Shown one piece after another: positions 1-5,286 of a stretch of DNA of 6,532 nt (positions are counted from its first letter, which is position 1; each line of letters starts with the position of its first letter). Source of the stretch: Bacillota bacterium (GTDB taxonomy: Bacteria > Bacillota > Bacilli > Bacillales_B > DSM-18226); contig JAKACS010000180.1 in NCBI GenBank assembly GCA_021821235.1, positions 1-6,532 of the forward strand, given 5' to 3'. The notes under the pieces are model-generated. The model worked only from the letters and a program-made list of their open reading frames with translations, was not told the DNA's origin and searched no databases. The position numbers were made by a program, and so were the translations under genes.

Positions 1-83
1 CAAGGTGCTATCTCTACAAGTATTTGGAAAAAATGTTCACAAATATTTAAAATTTAATGTATCCATACCATAGTTTTCGAAGT

Positions 84-117
84 AAAAAAAAGAACCTAAG
101 TTGTTAATCCTTAGGTT
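84..117 (-). terminator. Intrinsic terminator of the DUF2935-like gene
   Basis: A perfect 8-bp inverted repeat (AACCTAAG at 93-100 and CTTAGGTT at 110-117) encloses a 9-nt loop. Read on the minus strand, the hairpin is followed by one C and then eight T (the A-run at 84-91). This is the classical layout of a factor-independent terminator. It lies about 90 bp past the stop codon of the minus-strand gene at 205-645. The plus-strand side has no T-tract, so I call it for the minus strand only. Confidence 0.85.
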
Positions 118-140
118 ATAACATTGAATTGTATTTTTAA

Positions 141-185
141 ACCAGCATGAACATTACGTATTGTCTATGCGACTGCTGTGCTGGT
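141..185 (-). repeat. Long-loop hairpin in the 3' untranslated region
   Basis: A perfect 7-bp inverted repeat (ACCAGCA at 141-147, TGCTGGT at 179-185) encloses a 31-nt loop between the stop codon at 205 and the terminator at 84-117. On the minus strand it is followed by TTTAAAAAT, which is too poor a T-tract for a convincing terminator. It could stabilise the 3' end of the transcript, or be chance. The inverted repeat is visible; any function is inference. Confidence 0.35.
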
Positions 186-204
186 CCGTGTTCCTCTATG
201 ATCG

Positions 205-645
205 TTATTGAGGAGAATCTTGCTGTTGATACAGCAAGGTCTGAGCAATTCCAATAAAGTATTCCGATTCACGAATAATATGGGTCAAAACGACTTTTGC
301 TGTTGGATTTGTCCCGACTGCCACACTCGCTGTTTTGATTTGTTCACAAAGCTGAATAAAGAGAAGGCTCTGTTCCAGACAAAACACCACAAGCTGAAGA
401 ACCTGTTGATACAATTGGTCAGATACGTAAGTTCCTGAGCGGACTACCGATTCAATGTAGCGGATTACTTGCTGGTGTGTTTGTGCAAGGGCTGCTTCCC
501 ATTGCCTTAATGCATCAACAAATTCCGCTTCAAGCCCTGAAACAAGCTCACGAATCACTACCGTGTGTTCTTCCTCTTGATGCTTCCAAAACTCCGCTTC
601 ATCTAAAATTCTTAGCGGCATTTGCGTCCCATAGTAAAATTGCAT
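205..645 (-). CDS. DUF2935-like small ferritin-like helical protein
   Basis: The product is 146 residues, all-helical in appearance, with no signal peptide or membrane segment, so probably soluble. It resembles the DUF2935 family, whose members I recall as metal-binding four-helix bundles, often with two such domains; only one is present here. Numbering from the start I prefer, the likely ligands are E16 and H27 in an E-x2-FW-x6-H pattern near the N-terminus, and H122 and E126 in an H-x3-E pattern (HIIRESEYF) near the C-terminus. The start at 645 is favoured over an in-frame ATG at 654 because the GGGGG Shine-Dalgarno element (655-659) touches the 654 ATG but sits 9 nt from the 645 ATG. A sigma-E-like promoter lies upstream (679-707), suggesting mother-cell expression during sporulation. 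The biochemical function is unknown. The family assignment rests on remembered motifs. Confidence 0.75.
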   Translation of the reverse strand: MQFYYGTQMPLRILDEAEFWKHQEEEHTVVIRELVSGLEAEFVDALRQWEAALAQTHQQVIRYIESVVRSGTYVSDQLYQQVLQLVVFCLEQSLLFIQLCEQIKTASVAVGTNPTAKVVLTHIIRESEYFIGIAQTLLYQQQDSPQ

Positions 646-678
646 CGCACTCATCCCCCATCAATGATCTTCTAGTTC

Positions 679-707
679 AATGTATGGAGAAGCAATCAGA
701 CATATGC
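679..707 (-). promoter_or_regulatory. Sigma-E-like sporulation promoter for the DUF2935-like gene
   Basis: On the minus strand a -35-like GCATATG (701-707) is followed by 14 nt and a -10-like CATACATT (679-686). The sigma-E consensus I recall from B. subtilis is about KMATATT, 14-15 nt, CATACAHT. This site matches 6 of 7 and 8 of 8 positions with correct spacing. Transcription would start near 672, giving a leader of about 27 nt that contains the GGGGG ribosome binding site and excludes little else. I found no comparable sigma-A promoter in this gap. The match is visible; use by sigma-E is inference. Confidence 0.55.
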
Positions 708-826
708 TTTTTTACACTTGCGATTACTCGAAGTCCAAAAATCATCTAAAACTTATACTCTTCATCTTTGTGGAAATTTTAAACTATTATCTGAATTCTT
801 TTTTTTAAATAATTAATCACCTGCTA

Positions 827-864
827 CGCAAAAACAAGGCCCAATCGTTTTGAGCCTTGTTTCG
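827..864 (-). terminator. Intrinsic terminator of the permease gene
   Basis: An inverted repeat with arms at 832-842 and 852-862 forms an 11-bp stem containing AAACAAGGC and GCCTTGTTT plus a G-T wobble near the loop. The loop is 9 nt. On the minus strand the 3' arm ends in a run of five T. It begins 4 bp past the permease stop codon, so it should end the permease transcript before the DUF2935-like gene, which has its own promoter. Confidence 0.75.
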
Positions 865-866
865 TG

Positions 867-2267
867 TTAGATGACTTGTTTTTTAATGGATGTTTGAGTT
901 ACATCTCTTTTATGGAATCCTTTTATGTAATAAAATGCAATTAAAAACACGAGCCATAACGGTCCGATCACTAGGGCAATTCTTGTTTCTGAACTGTAAG
1001 CCATCAAGGCGATGACAAATGCCAAAAAAGCAAGAGATAAATAAGAGGAATAAGGGAACAACGGGACTTTATATTTTAAACGTTGCTGCTCCTCTGGTTT
1101 TAAACTGTTGCGATATCGAATTTGCGATAATAAAATAACCGCCCATGTCCAAATTGCTCCAAAGGTAGCGATGCTTGTAACCCAGGTAAATACTTTTGCT
1201 GGCACAATATAATTCAATACGACTCCGATTAATAATACAGCGGCAGAAACAAAAACCGCAGTACCCGGAACGCCATTTTTTGTTACCTTTCCAAATTTCT
1301 CCGGGGCTTCACCATGCTGAGCAAGGTTAAATAACATCCGCGCTGTGCTAAAAATCCCGCTATTGGCTGATGAAAGAGCAGCCGTTAGCACAACAAAATT
1401 AATGATGCCTGCTGCTTTCGAAATTCCAATTTGTTTAAACGTTAACACAAACGGGCTTCCTTTCGTGCCAATTTCTTGCCATGGATAAATAGACATAATG
1501 ACAAACAGTGCCCCAACATAAAAAATAAGAATGCGCCAAAAAACAGAATCAATCGCTCTTGATAGAGATTTCTCTGGATTTTTAACTTCACCGGCTGTAA
1601 CACCAATCATTTCAATTCCAAGGTATGCAAACATAACCATTTGCAGAGACAGTAGAACGCCTTTAACACCATTCGGGAAAAAACCGCCATTTTTCCATAA
1701 ATTTTGGATTCCGGTAGCAATTCCACCGTTACCCATCCCGAAGATAATGATCCCAGCACCAACAATAATCATCGAAAGAATCGTGACAATTTTAATAAGT
1801 GCAAACCAAAATTCCAATTCACCATATGCTTTGACGGCAAGGAGATTTACAGTTGACATAGCAATTAATGCGGCAAGCGCCCAAATCCATCGCGGAGCAT
1901 TTGGAAACCAATACTCCATGTAAATCCCTACAGCCGTAATTTCTGCCATAACGGTTACAATCCACAAAAACCAATAATTCCAACCCGTAATATAGCCTGC
2001 AAGCGGGCCTAAATAATCCCGTGCATATTTACTGAACGATCCAGCCACAGGTTTCTGTATCGCCATTTCGCCAAGCGCTCTCATTATAAAAAACATAATC
2101 AGTCCTGCAAATGCGTATCCAAATAAAATACCAGGCCCGGCCATTTTGATTGCAGTTGCGGAACCAAGAAACAGACCTACCCCAATCGCTGCTCCCAAAG
2201 ACATCAACGTAATATGCCTTTCTTCTAAACCACGATAAAGCTCTTTGTCAGAAGTGTTTTTACGCAT
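867..2267 (-). CDS. APC-superfamily amino acid permease (ProY/HutM/YbxG-like)
   Basis: A 466-residue cytoplasmic-membrane transporter, the usual length for the amino acid transporter family (TC 2.A.3.1). The N-terminal ELYRGLEERHI segment leads into TM1 with GAAIGVGLFLGS (residues 25-36), the unwound glycine-rich segment that binds the substrate backbone. I count 12 hydrophobic segments, near 18-37, 45-65, 88-117, 124-145, 152-176, 203-223, 240-262, 283-303, 333-354, 359-381, 404-424 and 428-448. The family signature FAYLGIEMIGVTAGEVKNPE spans 213-232. The ATG at 2267 has an AAGGGGAG ribosome binding site 6 nt upstream. Sequence recall places it close to E. coli ProY and Bacillus HutM or YbxG, so substrate is not fixed. 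Divergence from an adeR-ald-alr cluster makes alanine plausible, but histidine, proline or threonine are possible. It is expected to be a cation-coupled importer. A sigma-A promoter and cre-like sites lie upstream. Confidence 0.93.
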   Translation of the reverse strand: MRKNTSDKELYRGLEERHITLMSLGAAIGVGLFLGSATAIKMAGPGILFGYAFAGLIMFFIMRALGEMAIQKPVAGSFSKYARDYLGPLAGYITGWNYWFLWIVTVMAEITAVGIYMEYWFPNAPRWIWALAALIAMSTVNLLAVKAYGELEFWFALIKIVTILSMIIVGAGIIIFGMGNGGIATGIQNLWKNGGFFPNGVKGVLLSLQMVMFAYLGIEMIGVTAGEVKNPEKSLSRAIDSVFWRILIFYVGALFVIMSIYPWQEIGTKGSPFVLTFKQIGISKAAGIINFVVLTAALSSANSGIFSTARMLFNLAQHGEAPEKFGKVTKNGVPGTAVFVSAAVLLIGVVLNYIVPAKVFTWVTSIATFGAIWTWAVILLSQIRYRNSLKPEEQQRLKYKVPLFPYSSYLSLAFLAFVIALMAYSSETRIALVIGPLWLVFLIAFYYIKGFHKRDVTQTSIKKQVI

Positions 2268-2347
2268 ATGATTCTCCCCTTATATTGAGATTCTTTCTCC
2301 ACCCATTTACTTCGTATTTAGTGCAGTTCCCCGACAATGTTATCAAA

Positions 2348-2376
2348 ATAATATTTTGTTACTATACGAATTTCAA
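2348..2376 (-). promoter_or_regulatory. Sigma-A promoter of the permease gene
   Basis: On the minus strand a -35 hexamer TTGAAA (2371-2376, 5 of 6 to TTGACA) is separated by exactly 17 nt from a -10 hexamer TATTAT (2348-2353, 5 of 6 to TATAAT). Transcription would start near 2341, leaving a leader of about 73 nt before the ATG at 2267. This is the best sigma-A match in the divergent region. Confidence 0.65.
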
Positions 2377-2403
2377 TTTTATCATTTAATTTTCCTGCAA
2401 TAT

Positions 2404-2417
2404 TGTAATCGCTTTAA
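2404..2417. promoter_or_regulatory. Weak cre-like site upstream of permease promoter
   Basis: TGTAATCGCTTTAA matches the classical catabolite-responsive element TGWAANCGNTNWCA at all positions but one (A instead of C at position 13). It fits the broader WTGNNARCGNWWWCAW form less well, with two mismatches. It is centred about 70 bp upstream of the inferred permease transcription start. CcpA binding here would be weaker than at 2537-2550. Confidence 0.4.
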
Positions 2418-2439
2418 ATTTTTCTTAAAATAATACTAA

Positions 2440-2461
2440 ATCAACCTTTATACAAGTTGAT
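2440..2461. repeat. Inverted repeat ATCAAC-N10-GTTGAT, possible operator
   Basis: Perfect 6-bp arms flank a 10-nt centre that contains TTTATACAA (2447-2455). The same 9-mer recurs at 2655-2663 before the regulator gene. It lies about 100-120 bp upstream of the inferred permease start. This is a candidate binding site for the adjacent PucR-family regulator; the repeat is visible, the role is inference. Confidence 0.4.
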
Positions 2462-2536
2462 ATAAGCTGCTGTGACGGCAGAATACATTTAAAAACTATC
2501 GATTTTTCTATTGTAATATACTCACTCCCTTACTAT

Positions 2537-2550
2537 TGATAACGCTTTCA
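2537..2550. promoter_or_regulatory. cre site for CcpA
   Basis: TGATAACGCTTTCA, with flanking T and A, satisfies every position of the broad cre form WTGNNARCGNWWWCAW and all but one of TGWAANCGNTNWCA. It lies about 160 bp before the regulator start codon and about 200 bp upstream of the inferred permease transcription start, so either or both genes could be targets. It suggests that alanine use is under carbon catabolite control by CcpA with phosphorylated HPr. Binding is inferred from sequence only. Confidence 0.6.
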
Positions 2551-2646
2551 AAATTTCGACGATTACTTTCAGGCACTCTCTGAATATATTCTAACATTTT
2601 TGTGAATTAGTTTGTTTAGAAGAATTCGAGAAAATGATGCTACCTA

Positions 2647-2664
2647 TTTGTACATTTATACAAA
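2647..2664. repeat. Inverted repeat TTTGTA-N6-TACAAA in the regulator promoter region
   Basis: Perfect 6-bp arms flank six bases and include the 9-mer TTTATACAA (2655-2663) that also occurs at 2447-2455. It overlaps the candidate -35 hexamer and spacer of the regulator promoter, where a bound protein would most likely autorepress. The operator role is inference. Confidence 0.4.
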
Positions 2665-2676
2665 CCAACTTATCCT
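2648..2676 (+). promoter_or_regulatory. Weak candidate promoter of the adeR-like gene
   Basis: TTGTAC (2648-2653) and TATCCT (2671-2676) are separated by 17 nt. The match to sigma-A hexamers is only 3 of 6 and 4 of 6, but the position fits: transcription would start near 2683, just ahead of the ribosome binding site at 2697-2701. No better promoter was found close to the gene. Confidence 0.3.
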
Positions 2677-2709
2677 AAAATCCATTTACACGATGCGGAG
2701 GAATACAAC

Positions 2710-3948
2710 TTGAACTCTATATTGGATAATCCTTTTTTAACGGCATTTGATCGTTTAGAAGAGTTTGCCGACCTTATTAGTGAAGCATTACAATGTCCCA
2801 TTACAATTGAAGACGCTAACCACCGATTGCTGGCCTACAGTACACATGATGAAAGAACAGATCCCGCAAGAATTTCGACGATTATTAGCCGGCGGGTTCC
2901 TGAAAAAGTGATCAACCAATTATGGAAAGAAGGGATCATTCCTGCGCTGCACCAAACAAAGGAACCGATTCGAGTGAAGAATATAAACGAGATTGGTCTT
3001 GGCAGAAGGATCGCGGTCTCCATCTGGCTGAAAGAAGAAGTAATTGGTTACATTTGGGCTTTGGAAATTGATAAAGTTTTAACAGAACACGAGCTAGGCC
3101 TTTTAAGAAAAGCCGCAGATTCTGTGAAAAATAAACTTTTGCAATTGCAGGCTCGTAAAAATAAAAAGGAAGAGAGATTTCAGGAATTCTTTTGGCAGCT
3201 ATTAACCGGCCATTTGAATAGACAAGAAGAAATTATAGAACATTTTCATACATTACAGATAACTCCCCAAAACTACTTTTCTATTCTTGTTTTTCAATTT
3301 CAACAAAATATTGCGAGCAAAGATGAGCACAATATAGCTTATTTCTTCAAAACAAGCAAGCGTCTGGAGATTTTGCTTTATACTATTGACCAAAACAAAC
3401 TAATTTTACTTGTATCTGCTCTAAGTAAAGATAAATTGCAGGTTGCTTTAGATCATTTTATTAAAAAATTCAAAAATCAGATGAACGAACGTTTTAGAAT
3501 TTCGAAGTTAGAACCGGCATGCAGCAATCTGTATGATGATTATCAAAAAATTAAAAGAGCCTATCAGGAAGCATTGACTGTCTTATCGATTAAGGAAAAA
3601 TTCCCTTTTGAAACGAAAAATATTGATAATTATCAAAAACTGGGGATTTATCAGTATTTCGATCTTCTTTTAGAAAAAAGAAAAAGAGAAAATTATGAAA
3701 ATCACTCAATAAAAATGCTTGCTGAATATGACAAGAAACATCAAAGTAATCTCGTAGAAACGCTAGAAGTTTTTCTAAACAACGATACCAACATGAATGA
3801 GACGGCGAAAAAATTAAACGTCCATGTGAACACATTAATTTACCGATTGAAGCGAATCAGTGAAATTGCTGATATCAATTTAAAAGATCCAAATGAAAAA
3901 ATATTGCTTTTCCTTGATTTAAAGCTTGAAAAATATCAGCAAAATTAA
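2710..3948 (+). CDS. adeR: PucR-family transcriptional regulator, likely activator of ald
   Basis: A 412-residue cytosolic DNA-binding regulator. Residues from about 12 to 145 look like a GAF-type sensor domain, followed by a charged, probably coiled segment (about 143-160). A central CdaR/GGDEF-like domain covers about 185-295, and a C-terminal HTH_30 domain about 347-405, with the helix-turn-helix around NMNETAKKLNVHVNTLIYRL (361-380). This order and length fit the PucR family. B. subtilis AdeR (YukF), a PucR-type protein, activates the adjacent ald and is needed for efficient sporulation. The same position directly upstream of ald here supports the name. The start is TTG, with GGAGG at 2697-2701 and an 8-nt spacer; the next residues begin the conserved domain soon after. 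A short hairpin at 3969-3986 may end its transcript, leaving ald with its own promoter. The effector is unknown; alanine is the natural guess. Confidence 0.88.
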   Translation: MNSILDNPFLTAFDRLEEFADLISEALQCPITIEDANHRLLAYSTHDERTDPARISTIISRRVPEKVINQLWKEGIIPALHQTKEPIRVKNINEIGLGRRIAVSIWLKEEVIGYIWALEIDKVLTEHELGLLRKAADSVKNKLLQLQARKNKKEERFQEFFWQLLTGHLNRQEEIIEHFHTLQITPQNYFSILVFQFQQNIASKDEHNIAYFFKTSKRLEILLYTIDQNKLILLVSALSKDKLQVALDHFIKKFKNQMNERFRISKLEPACSNLYDDYQKIKRAYQEALTVLSIKEKFPFETKNIDNYQKLGIYQYFDLLLEKRKRENYENHSIKMLAEYDKKHQSNLVETLEVFLNNDTNMNETAKKLNVHVNTLIYRLKRISEIADINLKDPNEKILLFLDLKLEKYQQN

Positions 3949-3968
3949 TGGCTTTGTAAAAATCACCA

Positions 3969-3990
3969 AAAAGCATCCGTGCTTTTCTCC
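3969..3990 (+). terminator. Short hairpin after adeR-like gene, possible terminator
   Basis: AAAAGCA (3969-3975) and TGCTTTT (3980-3986) form a perfect 7-bp stem closed by a TCCG tetraloop, 21 bp past the stop codon. The T residues lie mostly within the stem and are followed by CTCCTTT, so the structure is modest. It may reduce read-through from the regulator gene into ald. Confidence 0.45.
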
Positions 3991-4029
3991 TTTATAAACA
4001 AAGAAAATAAGGGATAATCATTTTATACT
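3989..4029 (+). promoter_or_regulatory. Candidate activator-dependent promoter of ald
   Basis: TATACT (4024-4029) matches the sigma-A -10 at 5 of 6 positions, but the expected -35 position (4001-4006) reads AAGAAA, with no resemblance to TTGACA. Immediately there lies CCTTTATAAACAAAG (3989-4003), which resembles the CCTTTATACAAG and CATTTATACAAA elements in the divergent region. A weak -35 with an activator-like element in its place is what an AdeR-activated promoter should look like. Transcription would start near 4036, about 43 nt before the ald ATG. A second -10-like GATAAT occurs at 4013-4018. Confidence 0.4.
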
Positions 4030-4078
4030 TTAGTCATGAGATAAATTCATTCACTTGTTTAAGGGAGGAAATGAAAGC

Positions 4079-5215
4079 ATGATTATCGGTATACCAAAGG
4101 AAATTAAAAATAATGAAAATAGAGTTGCCCTTACCCCGGCAGGAGTCGTCTCCTTTGTAAACGCAGGACACACTGTTTTCGTTGAAAAACACGCCGGTGT
4201 TGGCAGTGGTTTTACAAATACAGAGTATGAAAAAGCTGGTGCTGAAATCGTTGAAAGCGCTTCAAAGGTTTGGCAGGAAGCCGATATGATTTTAAAAGTA
4301 AAGGAGCCACTTCCAAGCGAATATGGTTACTTTCGTCCCGGATTAATTTTATTTACTTATTTGCATTTAGCTGCTGAACCTACTTTAGCACAAGCGCTAA
4401 AGGAAAACGGAGTCATTGCGGTTGCCTATGAAACTGTTACAGCAAATCGGTCTCTTCCGCTGCTTACGCCAATGAGTGAAGTGGCCGGAAGAATGTCTGT
4501 TCAAATCGGAGCCCAGTTCTTGCAAAAAAATAATGGCGGCCAGGGTATTCTTCTTTCTGGAGTTCCCGGCGTAAATCGGGGCAAGGTAACGATTATCGGT
4601 GGCGGTACCGTTGGGACCAATGCAGCAAAAATGGCAATCGGTTTAGGCGCTGATGTCACGATCATTGACTTAAGCGCGGATCGCTTACGCCAGCTTGATG
4701 ATATTTTTGGAACGCAAATCAAAACGTTAATGTCAAATCCTATGAATATTGCTGAAGCTGTAGCGGAAGCAGACCTTCTGATCGGTGCAGTACTCATTCC
4801 AGGGGCAAAGGCTCCAAAGCTTGTTACCGAGGAGATGGTTAAATCGATGAAGCCAGGTTCTGTTATTGTCGATGTTGCAATTGACCAAGGCGGAATTGTT
4901 GCAACGATTGATCATGTGACAACACATGATCATCCAACATTTGAAAAACATGGAGTCATTCACTACTCAGTTGCGAACATGCCTGGAGCAGTTCCTAGAA
5001 CATCGACAATTGCTTTAACAAATGTCACTGTTCCCTATGCAATCCAGATCGCCAATAAAGGGGTAGCCAAGGCCATTAGCGAAAACGCCTCCTTAAAACT
5101 TGGTGTAAACGTAGCAAATGGTGAAATCACCTATGAAGCCGTTGCACACGATCTTGGCTACGAATATATCGCCGTTGAAGATGCACTAGAAAAAGAACTA
5201 GCTGCTGTAAAATAA
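4079..5215 (+). CDS. ald: L-alanine dehydrogenase (NAD+)
   Basis: This enzyme catalyses L-alanine + NAD+ + water to pyruvate + ammonium + NADH in the cytosol, as a hexamer in known homologues. The protein is 378 residues, the same as B. subtilis Ald. The N-terminus [20 protein letters not shown] is near-identical to remembered Ald sequences. Visible active-site residues are R15 and K75 (pyruvate binding), catalytic H96 and D269. The Rossmann nucleotide motif GGGTVG spans 174-179, and D197 at the end of the next strand fits NAD+ preference. The start at 4079 has GGGAGG at 4063-4068 (10-nt spacer); an in-frame ATG at 4055 adds eight residues unlike the family and lies upstream of the ribosome binding site, so I reject it. 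Ald lets the cell use alanine as carbon and nitrogen source and supports sporulation in B. subtilis. It follows the adeR-like gene and ends at a strong terminator. Confidence 0.98.
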   Translation: MIIGIPKEIKNNENRVALTPAGVVSFVNAGHTVFVEKHAGVGSGFTNTEYEKAGAEIVESASKVWQEADMILKVKEPLPSEYGYFRPGLILFTYLHLAAEPTLAQALKENGVIAVAYETVTANRSLPLLTPMSEVAGRMSVQIGAQFLQKNNGGQGILLSGVPGVNRGKVTIIGGGTVGTNAAKMAIGLGADVTIIDLSADRLRQLDDIFGTQIKTLMSNPMNIAEAVAEADLLIGAVLIPGAKAPKLVTEEMVKSMKPGSVIVDVAIDQGGIVATIDHVTTHDHPTFEKHGVIHYSVANMPGAVPRTSTIALTNVTVPYAIQIANKGVAKAISENASLKLGVNVANGEITYEAVAHDLGYEYIAVEDALEKELAAVK

Positions 5216-5234
5216 AACTTTCAACATCCACTTT

Positions 5235-5268
5235 TCCCCTCAAGACTGATTTCTTGGGGGATTTTTTT
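5235..5268 (+). terminator. Strong intrinsic terminator between ald and alr
   Basis: TCCCCTCAAG (5235-5244) pairs with CTTGGGGGA (5253-5261), with one T bulged or wobble-paired. The loop is 8 nt, and seven T follow (5262-5268). It lies 20 bp after the ald stop codon and ends 4 bp before the alr ribosome binding site (AAAGGGG, 5272-5278). It should end most ald transcripts. Confidence 0.85.
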
Positions 5269-5286
5269 CTTAAAGGGGTTGGTTAA

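Larger units (their letters stand above)
2268..2709. other. Divergent control region between permease and adeR-like gene
   Basis: This 442-bp gap separates two divergent genes and has no coding potential I can support. It holds a sigma-A promoter for the permease (2348-2376, minus), a strong cre site (2537-2550), a weaker one (2404-2417), an inverted repeat ATCAAC-N10-GTTGAT (2440-2461), an inverted repeat TTTGTA-N6-TACAAA (2647-2664), and a weak candidate promoter plus a strong ribosome binding site for the regulator. The length and density of sites suggest regulation of both genes from a shared region. The two leader lengths I infer (about 73 nt for the permease, under 40 nt for the regulator) are too short for a typical riboswitch. 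Confidence 0.6.

Noticed and set aside
1..73. Open frames running in from the left edge on the plus strand
   Set aside because: Three short frames remain open for 15 to 23 codons, none with a recognisable sequence; nothing distinguishes a real C-terminus from chance.
208..749. Plus-strand open frames over the DUF2935-like gene
   Set aside because: The minus-strand gene has family motifs, a ribosome binding site, a promoter and a terminator; the plus-strand frames have none.
1531..1923. 130-codon plus-strand open frame inside the permease
   Set aside because: It is antisense to conserved permease helices and its proline and isoleucine rich translation looks like a shadow.
2268..2341. Riboswitch or T-box in the permease leader
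   Set aside because: The inferred leader is only about 73 nt, with no terminator-antiterminator pair or recognisable T-box or glycine riboswitch element.
4055..4078. Upstream in-frame ATG that would extend Ald by eight residues
   Set aside because: The extension reads unlike any Ald N-terminus and lies over the ribosome binding site; MIIG at 4079 is the family start.
4071..4082. Three-codon open frame ATG AAA GCA TGA overlapping the ald start
   Set aside because: Its ATG is only 2 nt from the GGAGG, too close for normal initiation, and overlaps of this size arise by chance.
4501..4963. Minus-strand open frames inside ald
   Set aside because: They are antisense shadows of a well-conserved gene, with low-complexity or unlikely composition and no supported start.
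5142..5170. Sigma-A-like promoter within ald for alr (TTGCAC-N17-TATATC)
   Set aside because: The hexamers match only 3 of 6 and 4 of 6, and a transcript from it would still meet the terminator at 5235-5268.
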